Below, piece by piece: positions 10,907 to 23,238 of a DNA stretch of 64,000 nt (position 1 is its first letter; the number at the start of each line of letters is the position of its first letter). The notes under the pieces are model-generated. The model ran no database searches, was not told the origin of the DNA, and saw nothing but the letters and a program-made list of their open reading frames with translations. A program made the position numbers and the translations under genes. Source of the DNA: Salvia splendens (Eukaryota; Streptophyta; Magnoliopsida; Lamiales; Lamiaceae); contig NC_056049.1 of the NCBI RefSeq assembly GCF_004379255.2, positions 13,128,063 through 13,192,062 on the forward strand. The letters are read 5' to 3'.

Positions 10907-12398
10907 TGAAAGAGCAGGTTTGTGCAGGTGTCGTTTCAAGCAAAGGGTGTATCCTACTGATCAGTATGGAAGTCCCTGTTAATCCTGAACCTGGTATCAA
11001 TAATCCTCAACCCACTTCTACTGGCTAGTATAGTGGACGTAAGGGTCGAATCCCACAGAGATGAATGCGTTTTGGGAATTGTGGTGATATTCTGGAAAGG
11101 TTTGGTTAGCTACCACGCTTTGGGTTGAGACTTATCTAGGCTGGAATTTAAGGTGGTACTTTACTGACTAGGAGGCGGGAGAGATGTTAAACAGACGGCT
11201 GTGTACGTGTGATTGGGGGACATGATGTTTCAGAAATAAATGTAGAAGGTACGAGTTTACTATAAAAGGCTAAACGGAATATCAGAGGAAAAGAGGTAGT
11301 AAGGTGACTAGACCTGCAGATCTGAAAAGTAACAGCTGAAAAGTAAGGACAAAAGTAAAAAGTTCTTAAAAAAGTAAAAGTGGTCCCAAGCTTGGATGGA
11401 GACTTCAACATAAATCAAATCAGATCAACAAAACCAGATTCATCACCATAAAAACACAGATTAACAACTTCAAGAACACAGATCTACAATTAAAACTTCA
11501 AATCAAAGGATCAAACACTGAAACTGCAATTATGCTTACTGGTCAACATGCAGGGTGGCAGAAATCACATAAATTGGGTTTCACACTTAACTAATTCAGA
11601 TCTAAAATCTAACAACTATCTACACTTGCAAACTCAGAGAGAATAACTAAAAAAGTTAAAACATGTGATTCCACACTGGAAATTACCGTAACAGCTAGAT
11701 CTAAGCTATCTAGGCAGAAAGAAACAGATTCAACAGAAAACGATGCTCAAAGACAACTTCATTGCATAAAAGGTGTTTGGATCTAAACGAAATTCTTCTA
11801 AAGCAAGCGGAAATTGAAAGTGCAACAGGTCCAACGTGAGAAAACAGAATGCGATTAACTAAGAAAGCAATAAAGATTGTTTGCCACTCCGGGTGATGAA
11901 ACTGTTGACACTGCAAGACACGCTGATTGGAACGAGAGAATGGAACTCCGGCGAACTGATGATCTTCAAGTGACCATGGCTGTGGCGAGGAACGAGAATT
12001 ACGAAGGATAATGCTGAAGGAGTGATCTACCGAAGAGAGATTGCTAACTAAGCGTAGGAGTTGACTAACTAATTGATGATGATTCTCTCTCCAAGTGGCT
12101 TCCTTTTATAGGGAGGCCTCCCTTGATTTTTAGGGTAGACTTCAAACATGAAATGACTCTTTTGCTCCCTTGCTTGTGGCTGATCTTCCCAGCCATCCTT
12201 CTTCTCCATCTCGAGCCTTTTTGGCATGCATACTGGTCAGTATTGCATCCTCCTGGCGCCCTTTTCGCCTGAAGTATCTGAAGCTTTGACTACTGGCTAG
12301 AACACTCAACCTGCACACTTAAGCAACTGTTTTGCAGATATAATTCAATTATGCACATCATACTGACCAGTAACCAAGGCCTAGAATACGACTTATCA
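10907..12398 (-). repeat. G1 3' LTR (1492 bp)
   Basis: On the element strand it runs TGATAAGTCG...CTCTTTCA. It aligns with 37587-39058 with scattered substitutions and a roughly 10-bp deletion near 11400. It is bounded by the polypurine-type tract (reverse of AACTGCTCACACTTA) at 12399. It holds several copies of the TACTGRYCAGTA palindrome, e.g. 10955-10966, 12231-12242 and 12361-12372. Confidence 0.9.
12102..12110 (-). promoter_or_regulatory. TATA box in the G1 3' LTR
   Basis: The minus strand reads TATAAAAGG. The same position in the 5' LTR (38792-38800) reads CATAAAAGG, so the copy that should drive the element has lost its first base. The G2 left LTR keeps TATAAAAGG at 27332-27340. Confidence 0.6.
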
Positions 12399-14187
12399 AA
12401 CTGCTCACACTTACCGCATGCTTGTCCTCAAGCGTGAAGAACAAACAAAAAAGAAATAAGTCGAATTCTAGCCTGGTTACTCCCCTGACCGACTCAATCC
12501 TAAACTAGACTCTAAGCTACGACGCAAGGAAGAAAAGGAAACATAAACGATCACAAAAACACATAAACAAACACAAGAGAACTAAAACACAATGATCGGG
12601 CTATATTTTCAACCATCCCTCCCCTCGGGATTAGGTGCAATCCGACCTTAGACAGCCTTGAACTTCCGCCGCCCCCCTTTTTTCTCCCAGTCAGTATATC
12701 CGCTCGTCAAGATCGCCCAAATGTTAGGACTGTTCTCTCTAAATGCTATACCACAGATGCTTCGGACTTAGATCTCATGTGCAGTTACTGAAGGGCTTTA
12801 AGGTTTGTAACGGGGCTATTGGTTGTAATGTTTGGGGTGGATGTTCCTAAGGCTCAAAGGTTCAAAAAAAATTCCACTTTATTTGGTGCGTGGGAACTGT
12901 GTGTACTTGGGCTCTTGCTTGTTGCTTCTTTCGGCCTGTGTTTCTGACATTAACCTCCAACTGGTCAGTAGCTCCTTGTGGCTTCGCCACCCTTATTCAC
13001 TCTTTTTTTTGTGGTCAAGCATTTCTGGCCATTTTTCCTCATATTCTTTCTTCTTCTTTCTTTCTTTTTTTTTTCTTTTGTGGCTTCACCACCCTTATTC
13101 CTTCTTTTTTGTGGTCAAGTATTTCTGACCATTTTTTCTTCTCGAGCTTCCCAATCTTCCCTCCAGTTGAATTCTTCTTTCTTGCAGACCTTTTTGGCCA
13201 GTTGCTTTCCATGCCATGCATACACACACAGTCCCAGTGGCTAGGGGTGTATATCTGGGTATATATGGTTAGGAAAAGGGGTTCTACTGGTAGTTTTTTT
13301 CTTTTTTTTAAAGGGGGGTTTCCTACTGCCTTTAGTGTTGCTACACGCGGTCACTTCACCCTAGGCACCTTGTGGCAGCCACTCATTTCTTTTCTGGATA
13401 TTGTGGAAAGTGGTTGCACTTTAAGCTTATAACTCACATTTTAAGAGGACTTTCGTGTTTGGCTCTAAGGATGGGCTTTTCTCTCATACTTGCATCGTCT
13501 ATCCTGACTAGGAGGTACTAAAGGGGGTGGTTTCTGTTTTCCAGCATGTCGTATCTCCCTCAATTCCCCTTACCGTCAGCTCAAGACGCATGTACACATA
13601 CGTCAAAGAAAAAAAAAACTAGACCTAACAACACATCAATGAAAAAAAACTAGACCACACAAAACACTAACACAAACACAACCCACGCATGTACACATAC
13701 GTCATACTGGCCATTGCGTCCCCCCTCCCACTTCACAAGTGTCTGCCCTCAGATAAGGCTGTGAAGTGGAAAAGGTAATGGCCAGTACGGTGGACACACA
13801 AACATGACAAACAAAACGACATGCTAAAAACTAAAACTTCTCACACTTAGACTATAAAATAGGCTAAGTGGGAGAGTTTAAAACCTACGCAGAATCCAAC
13901 AATTACAAAACACATATATACATAAACTTCTCACACTTAGACCACGTAGTGGGCTAATTGTGAGTCAACATGCTTATGAAAACATAAAAACAACAGAACA
14001 TGCATCACAGTAGTAAACCCTTTACTTCTCACACTTAGACTATAGAATAGGCTAAGTGTTATGATTGGGGTTTGCGCACATACACAAATTATACTACCTA
14101 AACAAACACCAAAACACAAACAAAAATATGGAAAACTAAAAAAACTGAAAATTAAAACAAAAACTAACTGGTCAGTAGGGGGGTTCA
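12399..14187 (-). other. G1 3' noncoding region with hairpins and T-rich repeats
   Basis: This 1.8-kb stretch lies between the extra ORF and the 3' LTR. It begins (on the element strand) with the hairpin series at 13836-14060 and contains two copies of a T-rich unit with the perfect stem GTGGC-TTC-GCCAC (12978-12990; variant 13080-13092). It is purine-rich next to the LTR. Long ORFs on the plus strand here (e.g. 12890-13432) are open because of low-complexity T runs and lack any domain, so I do not call them genes. G2 27626-29445 is homologous. Confidence 0.75.
13836..14060. repeat. Three serial imperfect hairpins (CTTCTCACACTTAG...CTAAGTGTGAG)
   Basis: Inverted repeats built on the arms TTCTCACACTTAG and CTAAGTG-GAG with 9-14 bp loops lie at 13836-13876, 13925-13965 and 14024-14060, about 90-100 bp apart. 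Loop sequences differ while the arms are kept. The same array occurs in G2 (29079-29317), and two such hairpins occur in G4 (54233-54392). Confidence 0.75.
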
Positions 14188-16968
14188 TCAGTGTCTCCTG
14201 CTCCTTAGCGGTGCAGGTGGTGCAGGTGGGTTCTCCGGTGGTTCCTCTACATCCTCGGACTGGTTCTCATCAGACTTCGCTGGCTCCTCGGCTTCCACCG
14301 GCACCTCGGCACTCTTGTTCCCTAATTTTGTTTCCTCTTGCACATTTGGTTCAGTATACTGGCCTTCATGGCCCCTGGCTCCGGTTGCTCCTTCCTGTTT
14401 TCCCTTGGTTACTTCCCTCAGTATTTCCTCCATCACGGACGCTATCTTGGTCAACTCCGATCGCATCTGTCGGTTTTCTTCTCCCATCTCTGCCACTGTC
14501 CTCTCCAAAGTCGCCTGCCTCTGAGCTTGCATTCTCTGTCCTGCATTGCGTAGAAATGCGGGACAACCTCCCTCATGTACACGGCATTTGTGCGGACGAA
14601 GAATGGTATGTCAAACTACCCAGGGGGGCTTACCATAGTCAGATGGGATAAGTCCTCAGCCTTTGTGACGAGGATGTTGTTCCCGACAAATACTCCCATA
14701 ATATTGCGTAGGGTGAGATTTCGGGCAGGATGAGTGGCTATCAAATGGCATTGGTACGCAGTCCAGAAACCTAGATGCAATCTCCGTCCATGCTTTGCAC
14801 ACCAAAGCAGATATAACTCCGTCATTGAGGTACGGACGGCTGAGTTTGACTGGCCCAACAAGTCGAAATCTAGATGGAGTTGCACTAGACGTAAAATGGG
14901 GTCATTGAAATGGATTGAGCGAGAGATGGTTGAAACAAACTCCCCAGCACCTGGATGAGTTAACCTTGCCCAAGCCTCCTGTGGGTCAAAATCGACATAT
15001 CTACGGGGGATTCCCCGTTCCCGACTTCTCCAATCTGGCCATATGGCCTCCTCAAGACTACACATCCCTAGCCGAACCGTCCACTCAATCAGACTCATAC
15101 TTATGTCTCATCCAAACAACCTAAAACTTATAGAAACCACATCCAAATCCGTAGTCACCCTAAACCGAAATGTGGTAAAGAATTCCTTTGCGAGCCTAAC
15201 ACAGATATCTGGGTTTCCATTCGGCAACAACCACTCAAATCCTAATGCCTGCAAATAAGCTAGAAACTGCTCTCAGACACCCAACTCATCCAAAGAGGGA
15301 TAATGCATTACCTTTCAGCATTTGACGTCCTTATTCCCATTATCCATGTTGTCGAAAACATCCTGCAGCTTCTTTGATTTAAAAAGCTTCATCTCCTCCG
15401 CTATCTCGTCAGTGAAGTCCACTGTCCACCTCTGGTACCTTAATCTCTCTACCGGTGGGTGGACTAACTCCCGATCATCATCCAGAAGCTGTTGTTCGGT
15501 GTACTCCTCATCCTCCAACGAAACATCACTTTCGGAGGCTGATTCGGCACTGGCCGTATACTCGCTGTCGCTCAACTCTCTTCGGCTCGGCGGAGTTCTC
15601 TGAGCAGCTTCCCTGATGACTATTCCAGTATTTACTACTCGAGTCTTCTTGGTGGCCAATTTCTTCTGAATTGGGGCCTTCCCCTTCCTCTTTCTTGCTT
15701 GTTGATATCTGGCTTCCTCCTTCGCTTGAGTTAAGGACTCATCCTGGGCAGTAGGACTTGACTCAGCTTCTTCACCTGGGCCACCTTGTGCCTGAGGGGC
15801 TTCATCGATTTCCATATCAGCGTCCTCCAGGTCAGTAGCAGGTAGAAGTTCCTCCCCAGGTTTTGTGGGAGTGGGCAGTTCCCCGTCGCTTTCAATTTCT
15901 ACCGAAGTTTCCGATGTGTTTGCCTCGGCCTTGCTAGCTGCCCATTTTCCCAGGCATCTCTGTGACACCCTTGTTGGTTTAGGCCGGTCCGCCTTTGGAT
16001 CGCCTTTCAAAATCAACTGCCTCTTGATGGCCATTGTTTTACTACTGGAGGCGCTACTGGGACACGGGTACTTCAATTTCCGGCTATGCTTCCTTTGCTT
16101 CCGTTTCCTGTTCTTCAATAGATGTATCACCCCTCTCTGCTTCTGGCTGGGGTGATTCCGGCATTATCTCTTCTTCCCTAGCTTGGCTTTCCACCACCTC
16201 GTCTACCGGCCGTTCAGCTTGGCCCTCCGAGCGGTTTCTTTCTTCGACTTCTTCATTCTCTCCTACTGCTCGTGATGCGAGGTCTAGCCCCTCAGCCACC
16301 ACGGCAATGTCATCTTCCATCCGATTGACATCATCTAAAATAGCCTGAAAATCCTCATCGGTCATTATGCCCTGCTTCTTGGCCGTCTCATTCAGATCTA
16401 TGTCCTCCCTCGCCACTTCTCGGGGAACGACTTCCACCGTCGGCATTTTCTCTGATTCAACTTCTCCCTATAGGCTCCCCTGTTCCTGACCTTTCCTCGC
16501 TTCACGTTCTTCTAAGTCGAAATCGTAATGAGCAGAAATGGGGTCAATCTCCATTGAATCACTGTGTTGTGGAGTTTCTGAGTGTTCCGACGACTTAGGT
16601 GGTGCGGTAGTCGATGGAGCTTCTCTTTCTGGTGGAATTTCGGAGGAAGTCTGAATGGAGGTGGGGAATGTTTCTGTAGAGGGCACAATCGGTTCCGAAG
16701 GATTTTCTCCGATCACTCTCTCTTGTCCCCCGATTTGACCAAAACCGGCCAGCGCCGCCGATCAATCCCTATTAGGGTCCTGCTGTCAAAAAAACGCCGC
16801 CATTGCTTCCAAGGAGACCATTGTTGGCGCTTGAGGAGTCGACTCCGATGGTTGCGGTTGCGGTTGTGGGCTCGACGGCCGTTCTTCCCGCGGCGGTGGT
16901 GATTCTGGTTTTTCTTCCCTGCGTGTTGAAGTGGGTTTTATTTTTGTTGCCCATGCTTTCTTTCCCAT
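14188..16968 (-). pseudogene. G1 extra 3' ORF, Athila ORF-1-like (degenerate)
   Basis: A reading region of roughly 900 codons downstream of integrase, on the same strand as gag-pol. It starts with a basic segment MGKKAWATKIKPTSTRR at 16968, then a proline/serine/glutamate-rich acidic section (to about 15320), then a compact domain (15260-14616) with an AWARLTHPGAGEF block and a TELYLLWCAKHGRRLHLG block, and ends in a short coiled-coil-like stretch (AEMGEENRQMRSELTK) and a PAPPAPLRSRRH tail. The compact domain resembles the Athila ORF-1 / putative plant transposon protein family; that assignment is from memory of family wording and not a search. Stops lie near 16784, 16747, 16468, 15315 and 15108; frame changes occur near 16100 and 14600. 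Function is unknown in the family; env-like roles have been suggested but nothing here shows it. Confidence 0.65.
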
Positions 16969-17595
16969 GGCTTAGATCTATGAAATTCTGGTATAAAGTG
17001 GGGGTTGGTGTTTGTGGAGTGATGGTGGAAATTTTGCAGAGAGAAAAATTGCAGAGTGAAATTGTGAAGTGAAAAATGGGGGAGACGGCTGGTTATGGGT
17101 TGGAATAGGGGCAGTTGTGGGTTTGCAACCGGTTATAGGCGGTTCCAAACCGTATCATTTCAAGGGAGAGGCGATTGAGAATACTGACTCCCGATTGGTT
17201 AGCATGTCTACTCTCTCTGCTCACGCGCCCCTTCCAGCCGCTGCCACCCTGCAAAAGCTGCAAAAAGTCCACAAATTCAAATTCGTCCCTTAATGATTTC
17301 CCCCTATATTTTCCTAGATTAGAAATAAAGTAAAAAGGACACTTAAATAAAATAAGAGTTTCACCAAAATGGTATTCTGATGGTCAGTACGTACTCCCAA
17401 TTAAGATTTGAGGTCCGAAAAATATTTTTGGTTTTTCTTAAAACTAACCAGCATGCAAAGGTTCAAATTAATTAACTACCACATATGTACCATATTTACA
17501 TCTTCCTTAGGAAAATTGGAATTCTACTTTGCCAGCATATGTACATTACGTTGAAAGGAGTTAGCCCAGTGGAATTCCAATCCCCAACCTACCGG
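16969..17595 (-). other. Spacer between G1 integrase and extra ORF
   Basis: About 630 bp with no convincing coding sequence. It contains TGGTCAGTA-type motifs near 17380 and 17594. I see nothing else that can be named. Confidence 0.5.
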
Positions 17596-19086
17596 TCAGT
17601 ATGAAACCTGAGTATGTGGTTGCAGTGGGATCTCATCCACTACAGCCACATCACTATTGGCCCTATATACCTTCAGCCTATGCCCATTCACACTAAAGGG
17701 TTTAGAGTTAGGAAGACTCCCTGAAATCTCCACTGCTCCATTAGAATGGAGTGCGGTGATGACATAATGCCCTATCCATTTCGACTTGAGTTTTACAGGC
17801 ATGAGCTTCAACCTCGACTGGAAGAGTAGTACTTTCTGCCCAACATGAAGATCTTTGGTCCTCAGATTCATGTCGTGCCACAATTTGGTTCGCTCTTTGT
17901 ACCACATGGTTGAATCAAACGACTCCAATCTGAGTTCCTCTAACTCATGCAGCTGCAGCTTCCTTTCCACTTCACAGGCTATAGCATCCATATTCACTTG
18001 TTGTACTGCCCAGTATGCTCGGTGCTCAATTCCCACTGTTAAGTGGCACATTTTTCCAAAAACGATTCTGTACGGGGACATTCCTATGTGGGTTTTGTAG
18101 GCTGTGCGATATGCCCATAGAGCATCCTCTAACCTCATACTCCAGTCCTTCCTGGAAGGATTTACGGTCTTCTCCAGAATCTTCTTTATCTCTCGGTTAG
18201 AGATCTCTGCTTGCCCGTTCACTTGCAGTTGGTAGGGGCTTGATAGTCTGTGATGCACTCCGTACTTCTTCATCAAGGCTTAGATGGTGCGGTTACAGAA
18301 GTGGGAGCCTTGATCGGATATTATGGCCCTTGGTACTCCGAATCGACTGAAAATGTTACTTTTGAGGAACTTGGCTACCTCTCTTGCTTCACACGTGCTC
18401 GTGGCCTTGGCCTCTACCCATTTGGAGACGTAGTCAACTGCAACTAAGATATATAAATTGCCATAGGACGAAGGAAAAGGACTCATGAAGTCCATTCCCC
18501 ATATGCTGAATAACTCATAGACAATTACCGGAACTTGGGGCATCTCATCTTTTGCAGATATCCCACCGGTCAGTTGACAGCGCTCACAACTTCTGCAGAA
18601 CTCATACGCGTCCTTGTTGAGCGTTGGCCAATAAAAGCCGCTATCTAAAATCTTCCTTGCCGTCTTCTTAGGACCGAAGTTTCCTCCACATGCCAAGGAG
18701 TGGCAATGTGTCAATATGTCCCTTTGCTCCCAGTCAGGAACGCATCTCCTTATCTCTTGATCGGATCCCACTCTCCACAGATAGGGGTCATCCCAAAAGT
18801 AGTATTTTACTTCACTCTTGATCTTCATTCTTTGGGCCTTGGTAATACTCGGTACTTCTGGCAGCTCTCCAGTCACTAGGTAGTTGGCTAGGTCTGCATA
18901 CCATGGTTCTTGCCCTACCTTTTCTTTTCCTTTTGTTGTATCGAACTGGCCAGTAAGCTTCATCACTTCTTCCCAGTCAATTTTCCCGAACTCAAAAATT
19001 ACCTCACATAAATGCTCCTCTGGAAACTTGTCGTGCACCTCTTTGCTGTTTCCATCTTGCACTATTCTACTCAAATGGTTCGCCAC
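17596..19086 (-). pseudogene. G1 integrase (Athila pol C-terminus)
   Basis: The element-strand reading begins at the end of RNase H ([10 protein letters not shown]) and continues with a zinc-binding segment (HCHSLACGG...[13 protein letters not shown] pattern) and the integrase core with the acidic triad in [16 protein letters not shown] and [13 protein letters not shown]-terminal DNA-binding-like region follows ([20 protein letters not shown]). One TAG/TAA-type stop interrupts the core at 18278, between [13 protein letters not shown] and the [14 protein letters not shown] block; reading continues in the same frame to 17596. Apart from that stop the domain is complete, so this part of pol decayed late. 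Confidence 0.9.
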
Positions 19087-19098
19087 CTTGTTCTCGAC

Positions 19099-20932
19099 TC
19101 ATTTCTTATCTCCTACCTCCCAATCAAATTCTTGTAACAAGAGTACCCATCGGATCAAACGGGGTTTGGATTCTTTCTTGGCAATCAGATACTTAATCGC
19201 TGCATGGTCAGTATATACGATGACCTTCGATCCCAACAAGTATGGCCGGAACTTCTCGAAAGAATACACCACTGCCAGCATCTCCTTTTCAGTGGTATCG
19301 TAATTCCGCTGGGCTTGATTCAGTCTTAGATGCATAAAAAATTACGTACCTCTTCCCATCGATCTTCTGACCCTGTACGACTCCCACTGCATAGTCGATG
19401 GCGTCACACATTACTTCGAAAGGATAGTCCCAGTCAGGAGCATGTATGATAGGTACGGATATCAGCTTTTCCTTGAGAAGGTTGAAAGCACCCTTGCATT
19501 GCTCATCAAAAACGAACTCCACTTCATTCTGAAGAAGTCGGGTAAGGGGTTCGGCTATCTTGGAGAAATCCTTGATAAATCTTCGATAAAATCCGGCGTG
19601 CCCCAGAAAACCCCTTATCCCCTTCTGATCAGTAGGGAACGACAATTTGGATATAACATCCACCTTGGCCCGATCCACCTGGATTCCTCTCTTTGAGACC
19701 ACGTGTCCTAGAACAATCCCCTCGGTGACCATAAAATGACACTTCTCAAAATTCAAAACCAGACTTTTTGCTTGACACCGCTCTAGAATTAAGTCCAAAT
19801 GATGAAGGCATGAGTCGAAAGAGTCTCCGTAGACCGTAAAGTCATCCATGAATATCTCTATACAGTCCTCAATCAAATCGGAGAATATGCTCATCATACA
19901 TCGTTGAAACTTACCTGGAGCGTTGCATAGGCCGAAAGGCATGCGTCTGTATGCATAGGTTCCGAATGGGCAAGTGAAGGTGGTCTTGTCCTGGTCCTCA
20001 GGATCCACGTAAATTTGGAAATATCCGTTGTACCAATCTAGAAAATAAAAGTACTTATTTCCAGCTAGTCGCTCCAACATTTGGTCGATGAAAGGCAAAG
20101 GGAAATGGTCCTTTCTGGTTGCGTTGTTTAACTTGCGGTAGTCTATGCAAATTCGCCAACCCGTGACTAGCCTCGTTGGTAGTAGCTCATTCCTCTCATT
20201 TTGCACGACTTGGATCCCTGACTTCTTTGGGACCATGTGAATGGGGCTGACCCACTCGCTGTCCGGCACTGAATAGATAATCCCTAGCGACAACAACTTC
20301 AGGATTTCCTTCAATATTTCCTCCCGCATGTTAGGGTTTACTATCCTCTGCGCGTCTCGGTGTGCCTTTGCTCCTTCCTCCAGCCTAATGTGGTGCATGC
20401 AGACGTCGGGGTTTATTCCCACTAAATCTGTAAGACTCCATCCAATTGCTCTCTTGTTCTTGCTCAGCACAGTCAGTAGCCTAACCTCTTGTTCCTTTGT
20501 AAGGCTGCTGTTGATGATCACTGGATATGAGTTATCCTTTCCGAGGAAGGCATACTTCATATTCGATGGCAGTTTCTTCAGCTCAACTTGGGGTGGAAGT
20601 GTGTCTTCGGGTAGAGGGTTTCTTTCAGTTTCACCTTCTTTTTCTAATTCCCCCTCTAAGAATTCCTCTATACTGGCCGGTAGCTGAGCCCCTGCGGCTC
20701 CTATAAACTCCGATTTCTGGAAAAATTCCTTGATCGCTCCTTCTATTTCTTCATCAGTCAACCCTTGGCTACTGATCAGATCACACCATGCAGCAGCTTG
20801 TACGTCGGCCTGCTCATACACATCTAAAGCTTGGAGTTTCTCCTGCAATAATTCGGTCTCAAGAAAATCTTGGACTAGGGGGTCAATCACATCAACATAG
20901 CATAAATTTTCAGAGTCGATAGGCTTCTTCAT
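19099..20932 (-). pseudogene. G1 reverse transcriptase and RNase H
   Basis: The ORF from 20932 holds a linker (to about residue 120), then RT. Athila-type blocks include WVSPIHMVPKKSG, GWRICIDYRKLN, RKDHFPLPFIDQMLERLAG and the catalytic FMDDF, followed by the connection GFLGHAGFYRRFIKDFS. The usual FLDGYSGYNQI block reads FLDWYNGYFQI, a glycine-to-tryptophan change that is unusual. A frameshift near 19335 separates the RNase H half (19335-19099: [24 protein letters not shown]). A stop lies near 19097. RNase H joins directly to the integrase entry at 19086. Confidence 0.92.
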
Positions 20933-22325
20933 GGCCTCATTGATATCAAAAGTAAATTTCTCCCATGGAAATCAATGCAAATTGTCCCCTCAGCCAGGTC
21001 TACTATTGTTTTGGCTGTTCTCAAAAATGGTCTCCCCAACAAAATACCACTAGATTCCATAGCCTCATACTCACTCATTTCGATCACATAAAAGTCAGCG
21101 GGATAGGTAAAATCATGCACTCTAACCAACACATTCTCTAAAACACCCTCAGGACTTATGCATGACCTATCAGCCAGTTGGATCAACACCCTAGTACTTG
21201 TCAACTTCACTCCTTTCAACCGGTTATAGATTGACAATGGCATGACATTTATAGACGCTCCCAGATCACACATTGCATGCTCAACCTTTACATCTCCTAT
21301 AATTATAGGTAGAGTGAACATACCTGGATCATCCCTCTTGAGCGGTAGCTTCTCCTGCACTATTGCTGACGCTATCCCTTCCACCATGATTTTTCCATTC
21401 TCTTGGGCCTTCCCAGCTATGAACTCTTTAATAAATTTCCCAAGTGGGGGTAGCTTCACGACCTGGAGGAATGGTATGGTGACATCCAGCTTCCCGAAAA
21501 TCGACATATAATCCACTGGATTTTCCTTCTTCCTTTTGGTCACGAACCGGTAAGGGAATGGCTTCTCCCCTTTAGTTCCTTCCATCGGTCCCTCAACAGC
21601 CTTCCCGGAGTCTTTCTCGGGTGCATTCTGGGCTGGAGTTTCCTTCGGCAGTTCCTTCTCCTTAGATGAGTCCACCTTGGGCTGCATGCCTCCGGTTTCA
21701 CTGTTCCTCGACGGTTCTTCATCCAAGAAAAAAGGATCCTGCATCCGAGGCATGGGTTTCTTTAGCTCTTCCAACGAAATGGTATCACCTATTTTTTTTA
21801 TCCCACTCGGTTCTCCATTGGCTTTTTTCGATTAGGGTCCTTCATAGGTGGTGCCGGACCTCAGTGTCACCTTACTAACATTCTCTTTTTCGGGTATATG
21901 GACTGTAGAAGGGAGTTTCCCCGAATTTCCTCTCAAATCACCCACCGAACTGGCCAGTTGGGCCAATTGCCTGTTCATCATATCCATGTTCGCTTTATGT
22001 TCCTTCTGGGCATTCTGCATCCCCTGCACTACTTCGTTGTGGAATTGCAACTCCCCCTTGATACCTTGCTGCGACGCGAGCAATTCTCCCATCATGTCCT
22101 CCATGGATCGTCTTGTCCTGTTGGGATATTGTGACTGATTTGGGCCATGGTGCTGGTTATATTGGGAACTTTGGTTGGGCTAGAATTTTGGAAGTTTTGT
22201 TGGTTCTGGTTAGGTGGGTATTGATTATACTGGCCAGGAGGGTTGTACTGGTCATGGTGATACTGGTTCTGGTTCTGGTTTTGGAACTGGTTTTGGTTTT
22301 GCTGATGTTGCGGACCCTGGTTAGG
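20929..22325 (-). pseudogene. G1 gag-pol linker and aspartic protease
   Basis: After a frameshift within the glutamine/asparagine-rich gag tail (22325-22105), the frame from 22104 reads a coiled-coil-like stretch (MEDMMGELLASQQG...NRQLAQLASSVGDLRG), a stop at 21834, a lysine/glutamate-rich linker and then protease. The catalytic motif is CDLGASINVMP, the DLGAS form typical of Athila rather than DTGA/DSGA, and the flap-side block ILLGRPFLRTA is present. A frameshift at about 20930 passes into the RT ORF. Confidence 0.88.
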
Positions 22326-23238
22326 CTAATTTTGGTAATTTTGAAAGTTTCTCTGGTGGGGTGGTACATAAACAGGGTTTCGGTTCTGGTTTTGTGGGTG
22401 TTGGTTTTGAGGTTGTTGACTATGGGATTGTTGGTTCCTTCCTGACCAGTTGAACTGGTTGTTTGGATTTTCTGGGCTCCGGTTGAAATTCTGGTTCGGG
22501 TGAGAGTGGTATTGGTTCTGACTTGGACCTTGGTTTTGATTTTGGCCCCCATTTCCCCATCGAAAGTTCGGATGGTCCCTCCATGGTGCATCCCGTTGTC
22601 TCCCCTGGATCCAATGCCCACTAGAATGGTAATACCCAGCAGCGTTGACTTGCTCCATGTTCACGAAGTCATTAGGCTGATCATAGCTCGGTCCTTGGTT
22701 TTCCTGTTCTGCACCCTTGTAGTTCCCAGCTGGGGAAGTCGGTGGTGCATTCTTCTCGATTGCACTCAGGAGTGTCTTTTTCAATTCGTCCATCTTCAAA
22801 TCCATCTTCTGCTCTATCTTCTGCTCCTGGTCAGTAGACAAGGCACTAACAATCCTTTCTCTGCTGTAACCATCTCTTGAATTGTTGTACTCCTTCTTCG
22901 CGCTCAAAAGTTTCACTAGGACCCTCTTAGCTTCGCTGACCCTCAACTGCGTGAAGCTTCCTCCTGACGAGGAGTTTGGTAGGTCCTTTGTTGCCTTGTT
23001 CATTCCCTCATAAAAGGTATGATGTACCTCTACATCCGCCGTGCGATGGTTGGGACACACATCCAAGAGGCTCATGTACTTCGCCCAATAATCACTCAAG
23101 GGCTCATCGTACCCTTGCTTCACACTAGTGATCTCTCTCTTCAGCGCGCTCGTATTTGATGACGGGAAAAATTCTCGTAGGAAAGCTGACTTGAAGTCGG
23201 CCCAACTCTCGATGGAATTAGGAGGCAGTCGCATGAAC
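22326..23238 (-). pseudogene. G1 gag, C-terminal part (cut by C2)
   Basis: Reading starts at the C2 insertion site with RLPPNSIESWADFKSAFLREFFP, a gag/capsid block of Athila, then PLSDYWAKYMSLLDVCPNH and YEGMNKATKDLPNSSSGG. The tail from about 22600 down is rich in Asn, Gln, Pro and His (QNQNQ repeats), with NFRWGNGGQNQNQ. A TAG closes the frame at 22326 and low-complexity sequence continues beyond it. No CCHC zinc knuckle is seen, as is common for Athila gag. Confidence 0.88.

Noticed and set aside
12832..13432. Plus-strand ORFs up to 180 residues rich in Phe/Leu/Ser
   Set aside because: Products of T-rich low-complexity sequence in the G1 3' noncoding region, antisense to the element, with no conserved counterpart in G2.
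13836..14060. CRISPR-like array from evenly spaced repeats
   Set aside because: Repeats are long imperfect hairpins at about 95 bp spacing within a plant retrotransposon; no cas genes and no spacer-repeat regularity.
14061..14651. 196-residue plus-strand ORF
   Set aside because: Antisense shadow of the extra ORF of G1, which has the better-supported domain on the minus strand.
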